The notes below the pieces were generated by a model. The model searched no databases. It was not told the origin of the DNA and worked only from the letters and a program-made list of their open reading frames with translations. DNA of 64,000 nucleotides from Arthrobacter antioxidans. GTDB taxonomy: Bacteria > Actinomycetota > Actinomycetes > Actinomycetales > Micrococcaceae. The translations under genes were made by a program, and so were the position numbers. Positions 19,396-28,588 of the stretch are shown piece after piece. Position 1 is the stretch's first letter; each line of letters begins with the position of its first letter. The stretch spans positions 2,666,001 to 2,730,000 of the forward strand of contig NZ_CP095501.1 of NCBI RefSeq assembly GCF_023100725.1. Reading direction: 5' to 3'.

Positions 19396-21237
19396 TCAGT
19401 CGGTGACCGCCAGCAGCTTGGCGCGGAGCTCCCGGCGTTCCCGCTGCTTCTCGGGATCGGGCAGCGGGACCGCCGCCAGCAGCCGCTGCGTGTACGGGTC
19501 CTGGGGGTTGCGCAGGATCTGGTCCCGGGAGCCCTGTTCCACGATCCGGCCGCGCTGCATCACGCAGATGTAGTCCGCGAGCACATCGACGACCGCCAGG
19601 TCGTGGGTGACGAACAGGCAGGCGAAGCCGAGCTCGCGCTGCAGGCTCTGGAACAGTTCCAGGACCTTGGCCTGCACGGAGACGTCGAGGGCCGACGTCG
19701 GCTCGTCCGCGACCATGAGCTTCGGCTTGAGCGAGAGCGCCCGGGCGATGCCCACCCGCTGCTTCTGGCCCCCCGAGAGTTCGTGCGGATACCGGTTCCG
19801 GTAGGAGCGCGGCAGCTCCACCTGGTCGAGGAGCGCCTCGATGCGTTTCTGCAGCTCGCCGCCCTTCGCCTCGCCCGCCAGGTACATCGGCTCGCCGATG
19901 CTCTCCCCGATGGGCAGCCGGGGGTTCAGCGACGACGACGGGTCCTGGAACACCATGCCCACGTGGCGGCGGACCTTGGCGAGCTCTTTGGAGGTGGGTC
20001 GGAACCCCGAGACGTCCGTGCCGACGACCTTCAGGGATCCCGCAGCGACGGGCAGCAGCCCGACGGCGGCCCGCCCGATCGTCGTCTTCCCCGAGCCCGA
20101 CTCCCCGACGAGGCCGATGACCTGCCCGGGGTACACCGTCAGGTTGGCACCCTCGACGGCGCGGAACGCGGGGACGCGCCCCTGCTTCGGGTACTCGATG
20201 GCGACGTCGATCAGCTCGAGGACCGGCGCCACGCCGGGCGTCCCGTGCGCGGCCACCTCGTGCTCGGCGTCGGCGAGCTGGGCGAGCACGTCCCGCTCGC
20301 GCCGCTCGAGCTCGTCGTGGTCCACCGTCTGCAGTTCCGTGCGGGTCGCCGCCGCGAGCGCCGCGGTGACGTCGACGTCGTCGTGCCCGTCCCCTTGCCC
20401 GAGGTGGGGCACGGCGGCGAGGAGCGCCCTGGTGTACTCGTGCTGCGGGTTCCTGAAGATCTGCTCCGCCGTGCCGGTCTCCACGATGCGGCCCTGGCGC
20501 ATCACCGCGATGCGGTCGGCGAGGTCCGCGACCACGCCCATGTCGTGGGTGATCAGGACGATCGCGCTGTTGAGCTGGGTCCTCAGGTTGCGCATGAGGT
20601 CGAGGATCTCGGCCTGCACCGTCACGTCGAGGGCCGTGGTGGGTTCGTCGGCGATGAGGAGCTTGGGGTCGCAGGACAGCGACTGGGCGATCATGGCGCG
20701 CTGGCGCTGGCCGCCGGAGAGCTGGTGGGGGTAGGACCGGAACGCCTTGTCCGGATCCGGCAGTTCGACCATCTGCAGGAGGCGCAGTGCGCGCTGCTTC
20801 GCCTCGTCGGGCGAGATCTCGTTGTGCAGGCGCAGCGTCTCGACGATCTGGAATCCGACGGTGTAGACGGGGTTCAGGGCCGTCATGGGTTCCTGGAAGA
20901 TGACGGCGACGTCGTTGCCGCGGATCTGCCGCAGTTTGGCCGGTGACATGGTCAGCACGGACTTGCCGTTGAGGAGCACCTCGCCCGTGACGCGGCTGTT
21001 CGAGGGCAGCAGCCCGAGCAGCGACATGGAGCTCGCACTCTTGCCGGAACCGGACTCACCCACGATGGCGAGCACCTCGCCGGCCCTCACCTCGTAGTTG
21101 AGGTCGATGGCCGCGGGGACCCACTTCTTGTCGACGCCGAAGTCCACGCTGAGGTTCCTGACCTCGAGCACGGGACCCTGGGCTGCCGGCAGGTCCGCTC
21201 CGGTGTCTCCCGTGCCGCCGATGACCTGGGTACTCAT
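19396..21237 (-). CDS. Peptide ABC transporter, fused double ATP-binding protein
   Basis: 613 residues with two ABC ATPase domains, matching the permeases at 21959-24531. Domain 1 (about 25-275) has GESGSGKSASSMSLLG, SGGQRQRAMIAQSL and LIADEPTTALD. Domain 2 (about 345-600) has GESGSGKTTIGRAAVG, SGGQKQRVGIARAL and MVADEPTSALD. The Ala that replaces the usual Thr after the first Walker A Ser is unusual but seen in this family. A strong gaaggagg ribosome site precedes ATG 21237. A divergent PH-domain gene separates it from its permeases, so it may have its own promoter. Confidence 0.92.
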   Translation of the reverse strand: MSTQVIGGTGDTGADLPAAQGPVLEVRNLSVDFGVDKKWVPAAIDLNYEVRAGEVLAIVGESGSGKSASSMSLLGLLPSNSRVTGEVLLNGKSVLTMSPAKLRQIRGNDVAVIFQEPMTALNPVYTVGFQIVETLRLHNEISPDEAKQRALRLLQMVELPDPDKAFRSYPHQLSGGQRQRAMIAQSLSCDPKLLIADEPTTALDVTVQAEILDLMRNLRTQLNSAIVLITHDMGVVADLADRIAVMRQGRIVETGTAEQIFRNPQHEYTRALLAAVPHLGQGDGHDDVDVTAALAAATRTELQTVDHDELERRERDVLAQLADAEHEVAAHGTPGVAPVLELIDVAIEYPKQGRVPAFRAVEGANLTVYPGQVIGLVGESGSGKTTIGRAAVGLLPVAAGSLKVVGTDVSGFRPTSKELAKVRRHVGMVFQDPSSSLNPRLPIGESIGEPMYLAGEAKGGELQKRIEALLDQVELPRSYRNRYPHELSGGQKQRVGIARALSLKPKLMVADEPTSALDVSVQAKVLELFQSLQRELGFACLFVTHDLAVVDVLADYICVMQRGRIVEQGSRDQILRNPQDPYTQRLLAAVPLPDPEKQRERRELRAKLLAVTD

Positions 21238-21326
21238 GAGGGGTCCTCCTTCGTGATGGAGGCGCCGCGGGATCGCGGCCCCTCCTGGATTGCCGCGAGC
21301 GGCGGCCGTGCTGGGATCATTGAGCC

Positions 21327-21950
21327 ATGAAGAGCTCGAGGGTGGCCGGGGCCACCGTGTTCAGGCCGCGCACCAGTGTCTGGTTCACGGGTGTGGCCGT
21401 GGTGGTCGCTCTTGGTGGGCTGGCGACCGTGATCGTCGAGCAGGGTGCCGCCGGTCTGCTCACCGGCTGGCCGCTGGTCGGCGTCGCCTACGCCGGCTGG
21501 TGGCTGTTCTGGTACCCGACGGTGGCGTTCGCCGAGGACGCCGTCACCCTGCGCAACCCCCTGGCGACCATCAGGGTCCCCTGGTCCGCGCTGATCGACG
21601 TCGACACCAAGTACGCACTGAAGCTCGTCACGCCGTCGGGCGCGTACACCGCCTGGGCGGCGCCGGCTCCCGGGGTGTGGGGTACCCACGCGGGCAAACC
21701 CGAGCACATCAGGAACCTGCCCTCCACGAGCTATGGTCCCGGCGGCTCCGTCCGCCCGGGCGACATGACGAACACCGACTCGGGGTACGCCGCGTACGAG
21801 GTGCGCACACGCTGGCAGGACCTCGTGGAGAGCGGCCGGATCGACGTCGACGACCCGGCGGGTGTCCGCCGCCGCTGGAACTGGCCCTGCATCGCCGGCG
21901 CGCTCCTGCTGGTGGCGGCCGGCGCGGTTGCGCCGGCCCTGGGCTCCTAG
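21327..21950 (+). CDS. Membrane protein with a bacterial PH-like domain
   Basis: 207 residues. Two hydrophobic helices lie at about residues 20-40 and 45-65. A beta-rich domain follows (VAFAEDAVTLRNPLATIRVPWSALIDVDTKYALKLVTPSG), in the order typical of bacterial PH domains: a strand with VTLRNPL, then VPW, then a short specificity strand. A third helix closes the protein (residues 183-205). The gene runs against the surrounding transporter genes and ends 8 bp from the permease stop. Its role is unknown; the position may be incidental. Confidence 0.7.
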   Translation: MKSSRVAGATVFRPRTSVWFTGVAVVVALGGLATVIVEQGAAGLLTGWPLVGVAYAGWWLFWYPTVAFAEDAVTLRNPLATIRVPWSALIDVDTKYALKLVTPSGAYTAWAAPAPGVWGTHAGKPEHIRNLPSTSYGPGGSVRPGDMTNTDSGYAAYEVRTRWQDLVESGRIDVDDPAGVRRRWNWPCIAGALLLVAAGAVAPALGS

Positions 21951-21958
21951 GCTCCTGT

Positions 21959-22993
21959 TCACGCGGCTGCGGGCTTCTTTGATTCCTTGGCCCGGCTCGC
22001 GCTGAACTTCTTCTGCCGCGGATCGAAGGCGTCGCGGAGGCCGTCGCCGATGAAGTTGATGCACAGGCAGATCAGCACGATGAACAGGCCGGGGAACCAG
22101 AACAGCCACGGCCGCGTCTGGAACGCCTCCTGGTTCTGGCTGATGATGAGGCCCAGGGAGACGTCCGGCGCCTTCACGCCGAAGCCGATGTAGCTGAGCG
22201 CGGTCTCGAGCAGGATGGCCGAGGACATCAGCAGGGTGGTGTTCACGATGATGACGCCCACGGCGTTCGGCAGGATGTGCTTGAAGATGATCCGGGTGTT
22301 CGAGGCGCCGGCGATCTTCGCGGCGTCGACGAACTCGCGCTCGCGCAGGGTCAGGAACTCACCGCGGACCAGCCGTGCCAGGCCGGTCCAGAGCACCAGT
22401 CCGAGGAACAGCCCCAGGAGCCAGATCTGTGCGCCAGGTCCGACAAGTCGGGTGACCCCCTCGCCGAGGGTCGCGGCGGCGAGGACTACGGGGATGATGA
22501 TGATGACATCCGTGAAGCGCATCAGCACGGCTTCGGGCCAGCCTCGGAAGTACCCGGAGCAGGCGCCGATGATGACTCCGACGAGGCTGGCCAGGGTGCC
22601 GATGATAATCATGATGATGATCGAGTTCTGGGTGCCGCGCATCGTCATGGCGAAGTAGTCGCGGCCGATCGAGTCCTGGCCGAACGGGTGATCCCCCCAG
22701 CTGAAGGGGCCCGTGACGGTCGGGGCGCCTCCGTTGAGCAGGGGGAGGAACTCGGTGTGGTTGTACTTCCACCACCCGGGGATGCCCGCGAACCCGACGG
22801 ACGTGAACGCGAGGAGGAAGACGGCGGCGAACACGACGAGGCTGATGATCGCCGCGGTGTTGTCGAAGAACTTCTTCCGGACGATCTGGCCCTGCGACAG
22901 GCCCTTCGCCTCGGGGTCGACCGCCGGGCGCTCCGGCCCGGTGACGGTGGCCGCCTCGGCGCTGGGGAGGTCGGAGGGAGTCTGGATGCTCAT
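21959..22993 (-). CDS. Peptide ABC transporter permease, OppC type
   Basis: 344 residues. The cytosolic N-terminus ends near KKFFDNTAAI, then comes helix 1. A periplasmic loop (GIPGWWKYNHTEFLPLL) holds the conserved GDHPFGQDSIGRDYFAM stretch of this family. The EAA loop is REFVDAAKIAGASNTRIIFKHILPNA. The end is GDGLRDAFDPRQKKF plus a basic tail. The start overlaps the upstream permease stop by 4 bp. Confidence 0.93.
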   Translation of the reverse strand: MSIQTPSDLPSAEAATVTGPERPAVDPEAKGLSQGQIVRKKFFDNTAAIISLVVFAAVFLLAFTSVGFAGIPGWWKYNHTEFLPLLNGGAPTVTGPFSWGDHPFGQDSIGRDYFAMTMRGTQNSIIIMIIIGTLASLVGVIIGACSGYFRGWPEAVLMRFTDVIIIIPVVLAAATLGEGVTRLVGPGAQIWLLGLFLGLVLWTGLARLVRGEFLTLREREFVDAAKIAGASNTRIIFKHILPNAVGVIIVNTTLLMSSAILLETALSYIGFGVKAPDVSLGLIISQNQEAFQTRPWLFWFPGLFIVLICLCINFIGDGLRDAFDPRQKKFSASRAKESKKPAAA

Positions 22994-24531
22994 GCTTTTA
23001 CCCTTACGCGAGGATCGAGGACCGAGTACGCGATGTCGGCGACGAGGTTGAAGACCAGCGCCAGGATGCCGGCCACCAGGAAGAAGCCCATGATGGGATC
23101 GGGGTCCGTGCGGTCGAGCGCCTGCACGAAGAGCTGGCCCATGCCGGAGAAGGCGAACACCTGTTCGGTGATGATGGCGCCGCCGATCAGTGCGCCGATG
23201 TCGAAGGCAACGAGGGTCGCGAGCGGGATCAGCGCGTTGCGGAACGCGTGCCGCATGACGACGGTCCGCTCGCTGAGGCCCTTGGCCCGGGCCGTGCGGA
23301 TGTAGTCCATGTTCATGATCTCCAGCATCGACGCGCGAGAGTAGCGGCTGTAGCTGGCGAGGGATGCGAGCAGAAGTGCGAGGGTGGGCAGCAGGAGGTG
23401 CGTGAAGGTGTCCAGGCCGTTGACCCAGAACGTCCCGTCCAGCCCGGGCGTCTCCGCGCCGACCGTGGCGATCGGCCTGCCGCGGACCCGCGGATTGCTC
23501 ACGTAGGACGGCCAGGTGACCATGAAGCGGTCCACCACGATGAGGAAGCCCATGAGCAGGCCGGTGAGCGCTGCCGCACGCATGCTCTGGCTGCGGTCGT
23601 ACCCGCCCATGGCATAGCCGACGCCCAAACCGACGAGGACGGTGATGATCGCGAGGATGATGATCATCCAGACGGTCGCGGCGTTGAGGACCGGGTTGAC
23701 GGCGTAGTAGGCGACGAGGCCCAGGACCACCATGATCAGCGAGGAGTACAGGGCCTTGCGGTTCCGGAGGCCCGCGGTGAGCACGACGATCCCGAAGGCG
23801 ATGCCGACACCGGTGAGGAGGATGATGATCGGTCCGAGCCCGGGCTCGGCGAACCAGCCCACGAGGTCGAGGAGGAAGAGCAGGGCCGCGGCAACAACGG
23901 CGCCGAGGACGAAGGCGATCGCCTTCCGCTTCCACGACGTGCTGGCGAACAGCGCCCAGATCAACCCGCTCGCGATGGCGACGACGGCGACGGTGGTGGG
24001 CGGTATGTCGGGATCGGCGAGGAAGTTGTTGAAGCCGATGGCACCGAATTCCTTGAGCAGGACGGCGAGCCAGAAGATCGGGAGGGAGAAGAACAGGAAG
24101 GACATGAAGGTCACGCCGTAGTCGAGGCCGCTGTACTGGCGCAGCGCCGTAATGATCCCGAGGGAAATCCCGATGATGATCGCGAGGATCGTGGCGGTCG
24201 TGACGAGCGTGATGGTGTTGCCCATCGCTCGGCTGAGCGAGGTGGTGACGGCCTCACCCTGGATGCTGGTCCCGAGGTCGCAGGTGGCGGCGAAGGGGAT
24301 GATGCACTTCGCGGCCCCGGCGAGCCACCCGAAATAGCGCAGAGGTGCCGGGGTATTCAGGTCGAGGAGCTCGGTGCGCGCCTGGATGAGCTGATCCCTG
24401 TTCGGGGCGTTGCTCGCCCGCAGATCCTCGAGCGGATCGCCGGACAGGGCGGTGAGCTGATACACGACGAACGATGCACCGAACAGGATGAGGACGGCAG
24501 TCACCAGACGCCGAACGATGTAGGTCACCAT
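22990..24531 (-). CDS. Peptide ABC transporter permease, OppB type, with a large extra membrane block
   Basis: 513 residues, against about 310-340 for usual OppB/DppB. The N-terminal part (VTYIVRRLVTAVLILFGASF) and the C-terminal part with the EAA loop (MDYIRTARAKGLSERTVVMRHAFRNAL) and VLDPRVRVKA tail are standard. Between about residues 165 and 370 lies an insert with roughly five or six further hydrophobic helices, including a Lys/Arg-rich turn (SWKRKAIAF) and a soluble loop (SNPRVRGRPIATVGAE). The insert is in frame and the composition is uniform, so it is not a fusion error. Its role is unknown. Confidence 0.9.
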   Translation of the reverse strand: MVTYIVRRLVTAVLILFGASFVVYQLTALSGDPLEDLRASNAPNRDQLIQARTELLDLNTPAPLRYFGWLAGAAKCIIPFAATCDLGTSIQGEAVTTSLSRAMGNTITLVTTATILAIIIGISLGIITALRQYSGLDYGVTFMSFLFFSLPIFWLAVLLKEFGAIGFNNFLADPDIPPTTVAVVAIASGLIWALFASTSWKRKAIAFVLGAVVAAALLFLLDLVGWFAEPGLGPIIILLTGVGIAFGIVVLTAGLRNRKALYSSLIMVVLGLVAYYAVNPVLNAATVWMIIILAIITVLVGLGVGYAMGGYDRSQSMRAAALTGLLMGFLIVVDRFMVTWPSYVSNPRVRGRPIATVGAETPGLDGTFWVNGLDTFTHLLLPTLALLLASLASYSRYSRASMLEIMNMDYIRTARAKGLSERTVVMRHAFRNALIPLATLVAFDIGALIGGAIITEQVFAFSGMGQLFVQALDRTDPDPIMGFFLVAGILALVFNLVADIAYSVLDPRVRVKA

Positions 24532-24604
24532 GGGTTTCAGGCCTCAAGATTGGATCGGGTAGGGGGTTCCCGGGTTAACGCAGAGTGTAGTTCAGCGACA
24601 CGGA

Positions 24605-24647
24605 AGAAGGCGCCGGGGCGGGTGGGTCCCCCGTCCCGGCGCCTTCT
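24605..24647 (-). terminator. Intra-operon hairpin after the second binding-protein gene
   Basis: Perfect 13-bp arms at 24605-24617 and 24635-24647, between the lipoprotein stop and the permease start. Same arrangement as in the first transporter operon. Confidence 0.75.
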
Positions 24648-24674
24648 ACGATCGAGCGTGTTCCGTCACCGGAA

Positions 24675-26471
24675 CTACTGGACGACCTGCCAGTCCCAGA
24701 AGTTCCACCAGACACCGGTCTGGTTGGGCATGTACTCGATGCCGGTGACGTTGTCGCTGTAGGCGTCGACGCCGGGCACCTGGAAGAGCGGCAGTCCGTA
24801 CTTCGAGTCCCAGATCAGCTTGTCGATCTCGATCTGGATCCTGTCCTGCTCGTCCGGATCCGTGGTCACGATGAGCTCGTCCATCAGCGCGTCGGCCTCG
24901 GGGCTCGAGAACCCGTTGAAGTTGGAGCCGTTGGCGGTCTTGAAGATCTGCGGAACGCCGGAGACGCCGACGCCCGAGTTGATCCAGCCGAAGATGGTGG
25001 CGTCATAGGTCCCGTTGCCGAGCGCGGCTCCCCAGTCCGAGGATCCGAGGCCGCCGTCGACGATCTTGAAGCCGGCCTGGGCGGCGGACTCGGCGATCAG
25101 CGTGTACGAGTTGAGGCGGTTCGGGTTGTCGCGGTTGTACATGATGCGGACCTCGGGCGTCGCTCCGGCAAGGAGTTCCTTCGCGCCCTCGATGTCGACC
25201 TCCGCGTAGGCTTCCGACCCGTTGTTCGCGGCGGTCTCCTCGTAGGGCTCCTGGTCCGTGAGGAACAGCTGCGAATCGAGCGGCTCGGCGTCGGGGTTGA
25301 TCTTCTTGACGATCGTGTCCACGAGCTGCTGGCGCGGGACGGTCTTCATGAACGCCTCGCGGACGTTCTCGTCCTCGAACACGCCACTGAAGTTGAGGTC
25401 CAGGTGGTCGTAGGAGAGCTGGTTGCCCTGCTCCACCGTGACACCCTCGAGGCCCTCGAGCTGCTCGACCGTGTCGGCCGACGCCTGCGGGGCGATGATG
25501 TCCACCTCGCCGTTCTGCAGTGCCTGCACCTGGGCGGGGGGTTCACCGATGTAGCGGACGGTGATCTCGTCGACCTTCGGGATGGGACCCCAGTCGTAGT
25601 CCTCGTTGCGGGTCAGCGTCATCGACTGGTCCGGTGTGATGGCCGAGGCGATGAACGGGCCGTTGGAGAGGAAGAGCGAGGGGTCGGTGGGCAGCGACTT
25701 GGTGTCGAAGCCCGTGTTCCAGAAGTCCGCCACCGCCTGGATCTCGGGACGCTCCACGGGAGACTCCGGATCGCCGGCGGGCGTCGTGTTGATGAGCTCG
25801 ATCAGCGCATCCTCGTCGGCCAGGCCGGCCTTCTCGGCGAGGACGTGGGCGGGTGTGTCGATGCCGCCCTCGCTCATCAGGCCGAAGGCCACCTCGTAGT
25901 CGGCGAAGGGCTCGGAGTAGTTGAGGGTGATGGACCGGCCGTCCTCGCCGATCTCCGGGAGCTCGGTGAGCCCGAGGCCGCCGGTGTCGCCCGCGTAGTC
26001 GAAGTACGTGGTGCCGGAGACGACCTCACCGGCGTCGTCGGTCTTGGCGTCGTTGAAGTAGCCGGACTCGATCGCCCACGCTGCCAGGAGGTCTCCGCCG
26101 TCGACCGGTTCGCCATCGGACCAGTTGACGCCTTCGTTGACGGTGTACTTGACGCTCAGGGGATCCTCGGAGAGGACCTCCATGGTGCCGAAGTCCTCGT
26201 TCATCACAACCTCGAGGTCGTTGTTGATGTAGACGAAACCGGAGTGGGTCGCGTAGGCGATCTTTCCGTTGATGTCCACATTGCCTTCGGAGGTGCTCGA
26301 GTTGAACGAGCTGAAGGCATTGACTTCGACGACGCGGATATTCCCGCCGGTTGCTTCGCCCTCGGTGCCCTCTTCGGTGGTTTCAGTTCCCGTGTTGGCA
26401 GCGCAGGCGCTCAATGCGAGCGCTGCGACTGCAGCCACTCCCACAGCTTTGGAAGTACGTCCGAAACGCAT
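24675..26471 (-). CDS. Peptide ABC transporter substrate-binding lipoprotein
   Basis: Family 5 solute-binding protein, 598 residues, paralogous to the one at 17528. The two share nearly the same start context (ggaggcggaATGCGTTT) and signal peptide. The signal peptide MRFGRTSKAVGVAAVAALA ends in the lipobox LSAC. Landmarks are VNWSDGEPVDGGDLLAAW, FLSNGPFIASAITPDQSM and GLPLFQVPGVDAYSDNV. ATG 26471 is chosen for the gaggagg site; a longer frame starting at 26531 lacks one. First gene of the second peptide transporter system. Confidence 0.93.
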   Translation of the reverse strand: MRFGRTSKAVGVAAVAALALSACAANTGTETTEEGTEGEATGGNIRVVEVNAFSSFNSSTSEGNVDINGKIAYATHSGFVYINNDLEVVMNEDFGTMEVLSEDPLSVKYTVNEGVNWSDGEPVDGGDLLAAWAIESGYFNDAKTDDAGEVVSGTTYFDYAGDTGGLGLTELPEIGEDGRSITLNYSEPFADYEVAFGLMSEGGIDTPAHVLAEKAGLADEDALIELINTTPAGDPESPVERPEIQAVADFWNTGFDTKSLPTDPSLFLSNGPFIASAITPDQSMTLTRNEDYDWGPIPKVDEITVRYIGEPPAQVQALQNGEVDIIAPQASADTVEQLEGLEGVTVEQGNQLSYDHLDLNFSGVFEDENVREAFMKTVPRQQLVDTIVKKINPDAEPLDSQLFLTDQEPYEETAANNGSEAYAEVDIEGAKELLAGATPEVRIMYNRDNPNRLNSYTLIAESAAQAGFKIVDGGLGSSDWGAALGNGTYDATIFGWINSGVGVSGVPQIFKTANGSNFNGFSSPEADALMDELIVTTDPDEQDRIQIEIDKLIWDSKYGLPLFQVPGVDAYSDNVTGIEYMPNQTGVWWNFWDWQVVQ

Positions 26472-26859
26472 TCCGCCTCCTCTTTCGTAGTGTGGTTGCG
26501 GCTTCAGGCGGTGTTGCATGACAGCCGGCACGTCACCCCCAGGGGGTGACGCTTCTCACGTGAGCAAAAGCCTAAGTGGACATTGTTACTAACAGGTATC
26601 CCGTCGAGGGGCCAGTTAGGTGTTGTTACCGAGCTGCAACCAAAGGTTCACAGGTAGTCCCCAGCGGTTCCCCAGCGACCTGTGGATCCGGGCGTCCCCG
26701 GCCCGGTGGCGCCGTCGACCCGCAGGGCGCCCACCGGTCGGTGCTTGATAACGCGTCGGACCCGGTGCTTTGCTTGGACGAGGACCGCAGGACCGACGCC
26801 CGGCGGGCGCGGACCGGACGGTACCCGGGATCTGGCACGCGGTACGGACGAGGAGCACC
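26472..26859. other. Intergenic region upstream of the peptide transporter genes
   Basis: 388 bp between divergent genes. It contains the two palindromes at 26531-26564 and presumably the promoter of the transporter operon. Open frames in it have no ribosome site and poor composition. I see no gene here. Confidence 0.6.
26531..26564. promoter_or_regulatory. Two palindromes upstream of the peptide-binding-protein gene
   Basis: 26531-26551 is a perfect 21-bp palindrome (10-bp arms around one base). It is followed by the perfect 10-bp palindrome CTCACGTGAG at 26555-26564. They lie 60-93 bp before the ATG at 26471. They may be operators or a leader hairpin; which is not resolved. Confidence 0.45.
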
Positions 26860-27174
26860 ATGGCTTGGCTGTTCGTGGACAAGCACGCGGCGGTCTGGGA
26901 CGACGACGCGAATGTCCAGGCGGCGATCGGAGCCCTCAAGGCGCGCCTCGACGAGCACGTCGAGGTACACCTGTCCATCCAGAGCAAGGGCCTGAAGGGG
27001 CCGGTGTTCGTCATCACGCGCGACACCGTGCTCAGCTCCCCCGAGCTCAACAACCGTTTCAACGCCGACCTGTTCGCCGAGCTCACGACGCCGACGGCGC
27101 GCAACAGCCCCACGATCCACTGGTTTTCGGACGGGCGTGGCTTCGTAGCGGAGACCACCAGCCGGATGTGGTGA
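26860..27174 (+). CDS. Hypothetical protein, 104 aa
   Basis: ATG 26860 has aggag five bases upstream. The protein is soluble and mixed alpha/beta by eye: AWLFVDKHAAVWDDDANVQ, a helix with ALKARLDEHVEVHL, then strands around GPVFVITRD and HWFSDGRGFVAE. Codon use is high-GC like the core genome. It precedes a P-loop protein by 139 bp on the same strand. I do not recognise the family. Confidence 0.6.
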   Translation: MAWLFVDKHAAVWDDDANVQAAIGALKARLDEHVEVHLSIQSKGLKGPVFVITRDTVLSSPELNNRFNADLFAELTTPTARNSPTIHWFSDGRGFVAETTSRMW

Positions 27175-27313
27175 CGGCGTTCCCATTCCGCCCGGGGAAG
27201 CCGCGGACCTCGGGGCTCCCGAGTCAGCTGGGCGTGGAGGACAGCGCCCTGTGGAGGACCCTCCGCCAAATACCTCTTGCGCGTCCCTGGTTCCAGCCAG
27301 AAGAGTGGAGCAG

Positions 27314-27862
27314 ATGCGCTCCCACGTCCTCTTCATCAGCGGCCGCTCAGGTGTCGGCAAGTCCACCGCCGCGCTGGCCCTCCACGAACGACTCATCGGT
27401 GAGGAGCTCCATCACGCGGTCATCGAGGGTGATTACCTCGACCTCGCTCATCCGGCACCGCATCTGGCCTTCCCCGAAGCCGAGCTCGCCGAGCGGAACC
27501 TGGCCGCCATGTGGTCCGCCTATCGGTCGCTCGGCTACCGTCGGCTGATCTACACGAACACGGCGGCTGTCCTCTCCCTGCCCGGCCTGGTCACCGCGAT
27601 GGGAGACAGCCCGCTCGTGACGGCTGTCCTGCTGCGTAGCAGTGACAGTCACACCGGCTCGCGATTGGCGCGGCGGAATCACGGCGCAGTCGACCCCGCC
27701 ACTCTCGCGCGCAGTGGAGCCATGGCCGATCGGCTCGATGGGGAAGCCCCGACCTGCGTCCGAAGGATCGATACGGACGGACTCACGCCCGCAGGGGTCG
27801 CCGCGACGTTGTTCGCCCTCACCGGTTGGGCAGAGGACTCACCCGCCACCGGTGCCCGGTGA
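27314..27862 (+). CDS. P-loop kinase-like ATPase, 182 aa
   Basis: The N-terminus MRSHVLFISGRSGVGKSTAAL is a Walker A loop (GRSGVGKST) at residues 10-18. HAVIEGDYLDLAHPAP resembles the Walker B or substrate-binding Asp of small-molecule kinases of the AAA_33/shikimate-kinase type. SRLARRNHGAVDPATLARS resembles a basic lid region. Such orphan kinases phosphorylate small molecules, sometimes antibiotics, but the substrate here is unknown. ATG 27314 is chosen because it places the P-loop as usual and has gtggag upstream. Start of an accessory stretch with mixed gene content. Confidence 0.65.
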   Translation: MRSHVLFISGRSGVGKSTAALALHERLIGEELHHAVIEGDYLDLAHPAPHLAFPEAELAERNLAAMWSAYRSLGYRRLIYTNTAAVLSLPGLVTAMGDSPLVTAVLLRSSDSHTGSRLARRNHGAVDPATLARSGAMADRLDGEAPTCVRRIDTDGLTPAGVAATLFALTGWAEDSPATGAR

Positions 27863-28049
27863 GTAATGCGTCAGGGGCCCTACGTCCGGTCGGGCATGAC
27901 CCACTCGTCATGGTCGGTGTCGATTGCTTGGTCGCCCGCCGGGACAGCTCGTGCAGCAGGCTCGCCCTCCCCGCGGCATGCCGCGGGGCCTGCGCATCCG
28001 CCACGCCAGGTGCGGCCAGGAGATTCTCCGGGAAGATGAAGCGGAGAAT

Positions 28050-28553
28050 TCACAGAGCCATGGTGAAAATTGTTCGGATGGCATTGCTTCCGCCACGATC
28101 TTCGTCGCTACGATGCATCCCGATCTTCTCCGCCACCCGCTGAGAAGCCTTGTTGTCAGGATGAGTGATGGCAATGAGTTCGGCACTTCGTACGTATTCT
28201 CGTGCGAAATCGCGGCATGCCGCGGCTGCTTCGGTCGCCCATCCGTTGCCCTGCATCGTGGAACGCACGTGGTACCCGATCTCGAGCTTCTGAGACCCGT
28301 CGACCTCCTGGAAGGTCAGACCGCAATCTCCCACGAATTCGTTGTCGTGAGTCTCCATGACCCATAACCCGAACCCGTGCACGGCGTAGTTCCGCTGGTT
28401 CCACTCGATCCACCGCAGGGCTTCTTCTCGCGATTTGGGGGCGGCATAGAAACGCATCACATCAGGGTCACCGAGAAGCGCGGCCATGTCGTCGAGGTCG
28501 GACCCCGTCATTTCACGGAATCGTAGGTGGTCCGTCGCCTGCGGAAGGGGCAT
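28050..28553 (-). CDS. GNAT acetyltransferase, RimJ/RimL type
   Basis: 167 residues. The layout is that of RimJ/RimL-like N-acetyltransferases: LRFREMTGSDLDDMAALLGDPDVMRFY at the start, SREEALRWIEWNQRNY, VGDCGLTFQEVDG, then the acetyl-CoA region HVRSTMQGNGWATEAAAACRDFA and THPDNKASQRVAEKIGM. These enzymes modify protein N-termini or small amines. An independent GNAT gene of the same sort lies just upstream on the same strand. Substrate unknown. Confidence 0.82.
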   Translation of the reverse strand: MPLPQATDHLRFREMTGSDLDDMAALLGDPDVMRFYAAPKSREEALRWIEWNQRNYAVHGFGLWVMETHDNEFVGDCGLTFQEVDGSQKLEIGYHVRSTMQGNGWATEAAAACRDFAREYVRSAELIAITHPDNKASQRVAEKIGMHRSDEDRGGSNAIRTIFTMAL

Positions 28554-28588
28554 GCATGCAATGTATGCCGATCGCGGGCCCTATCGAC

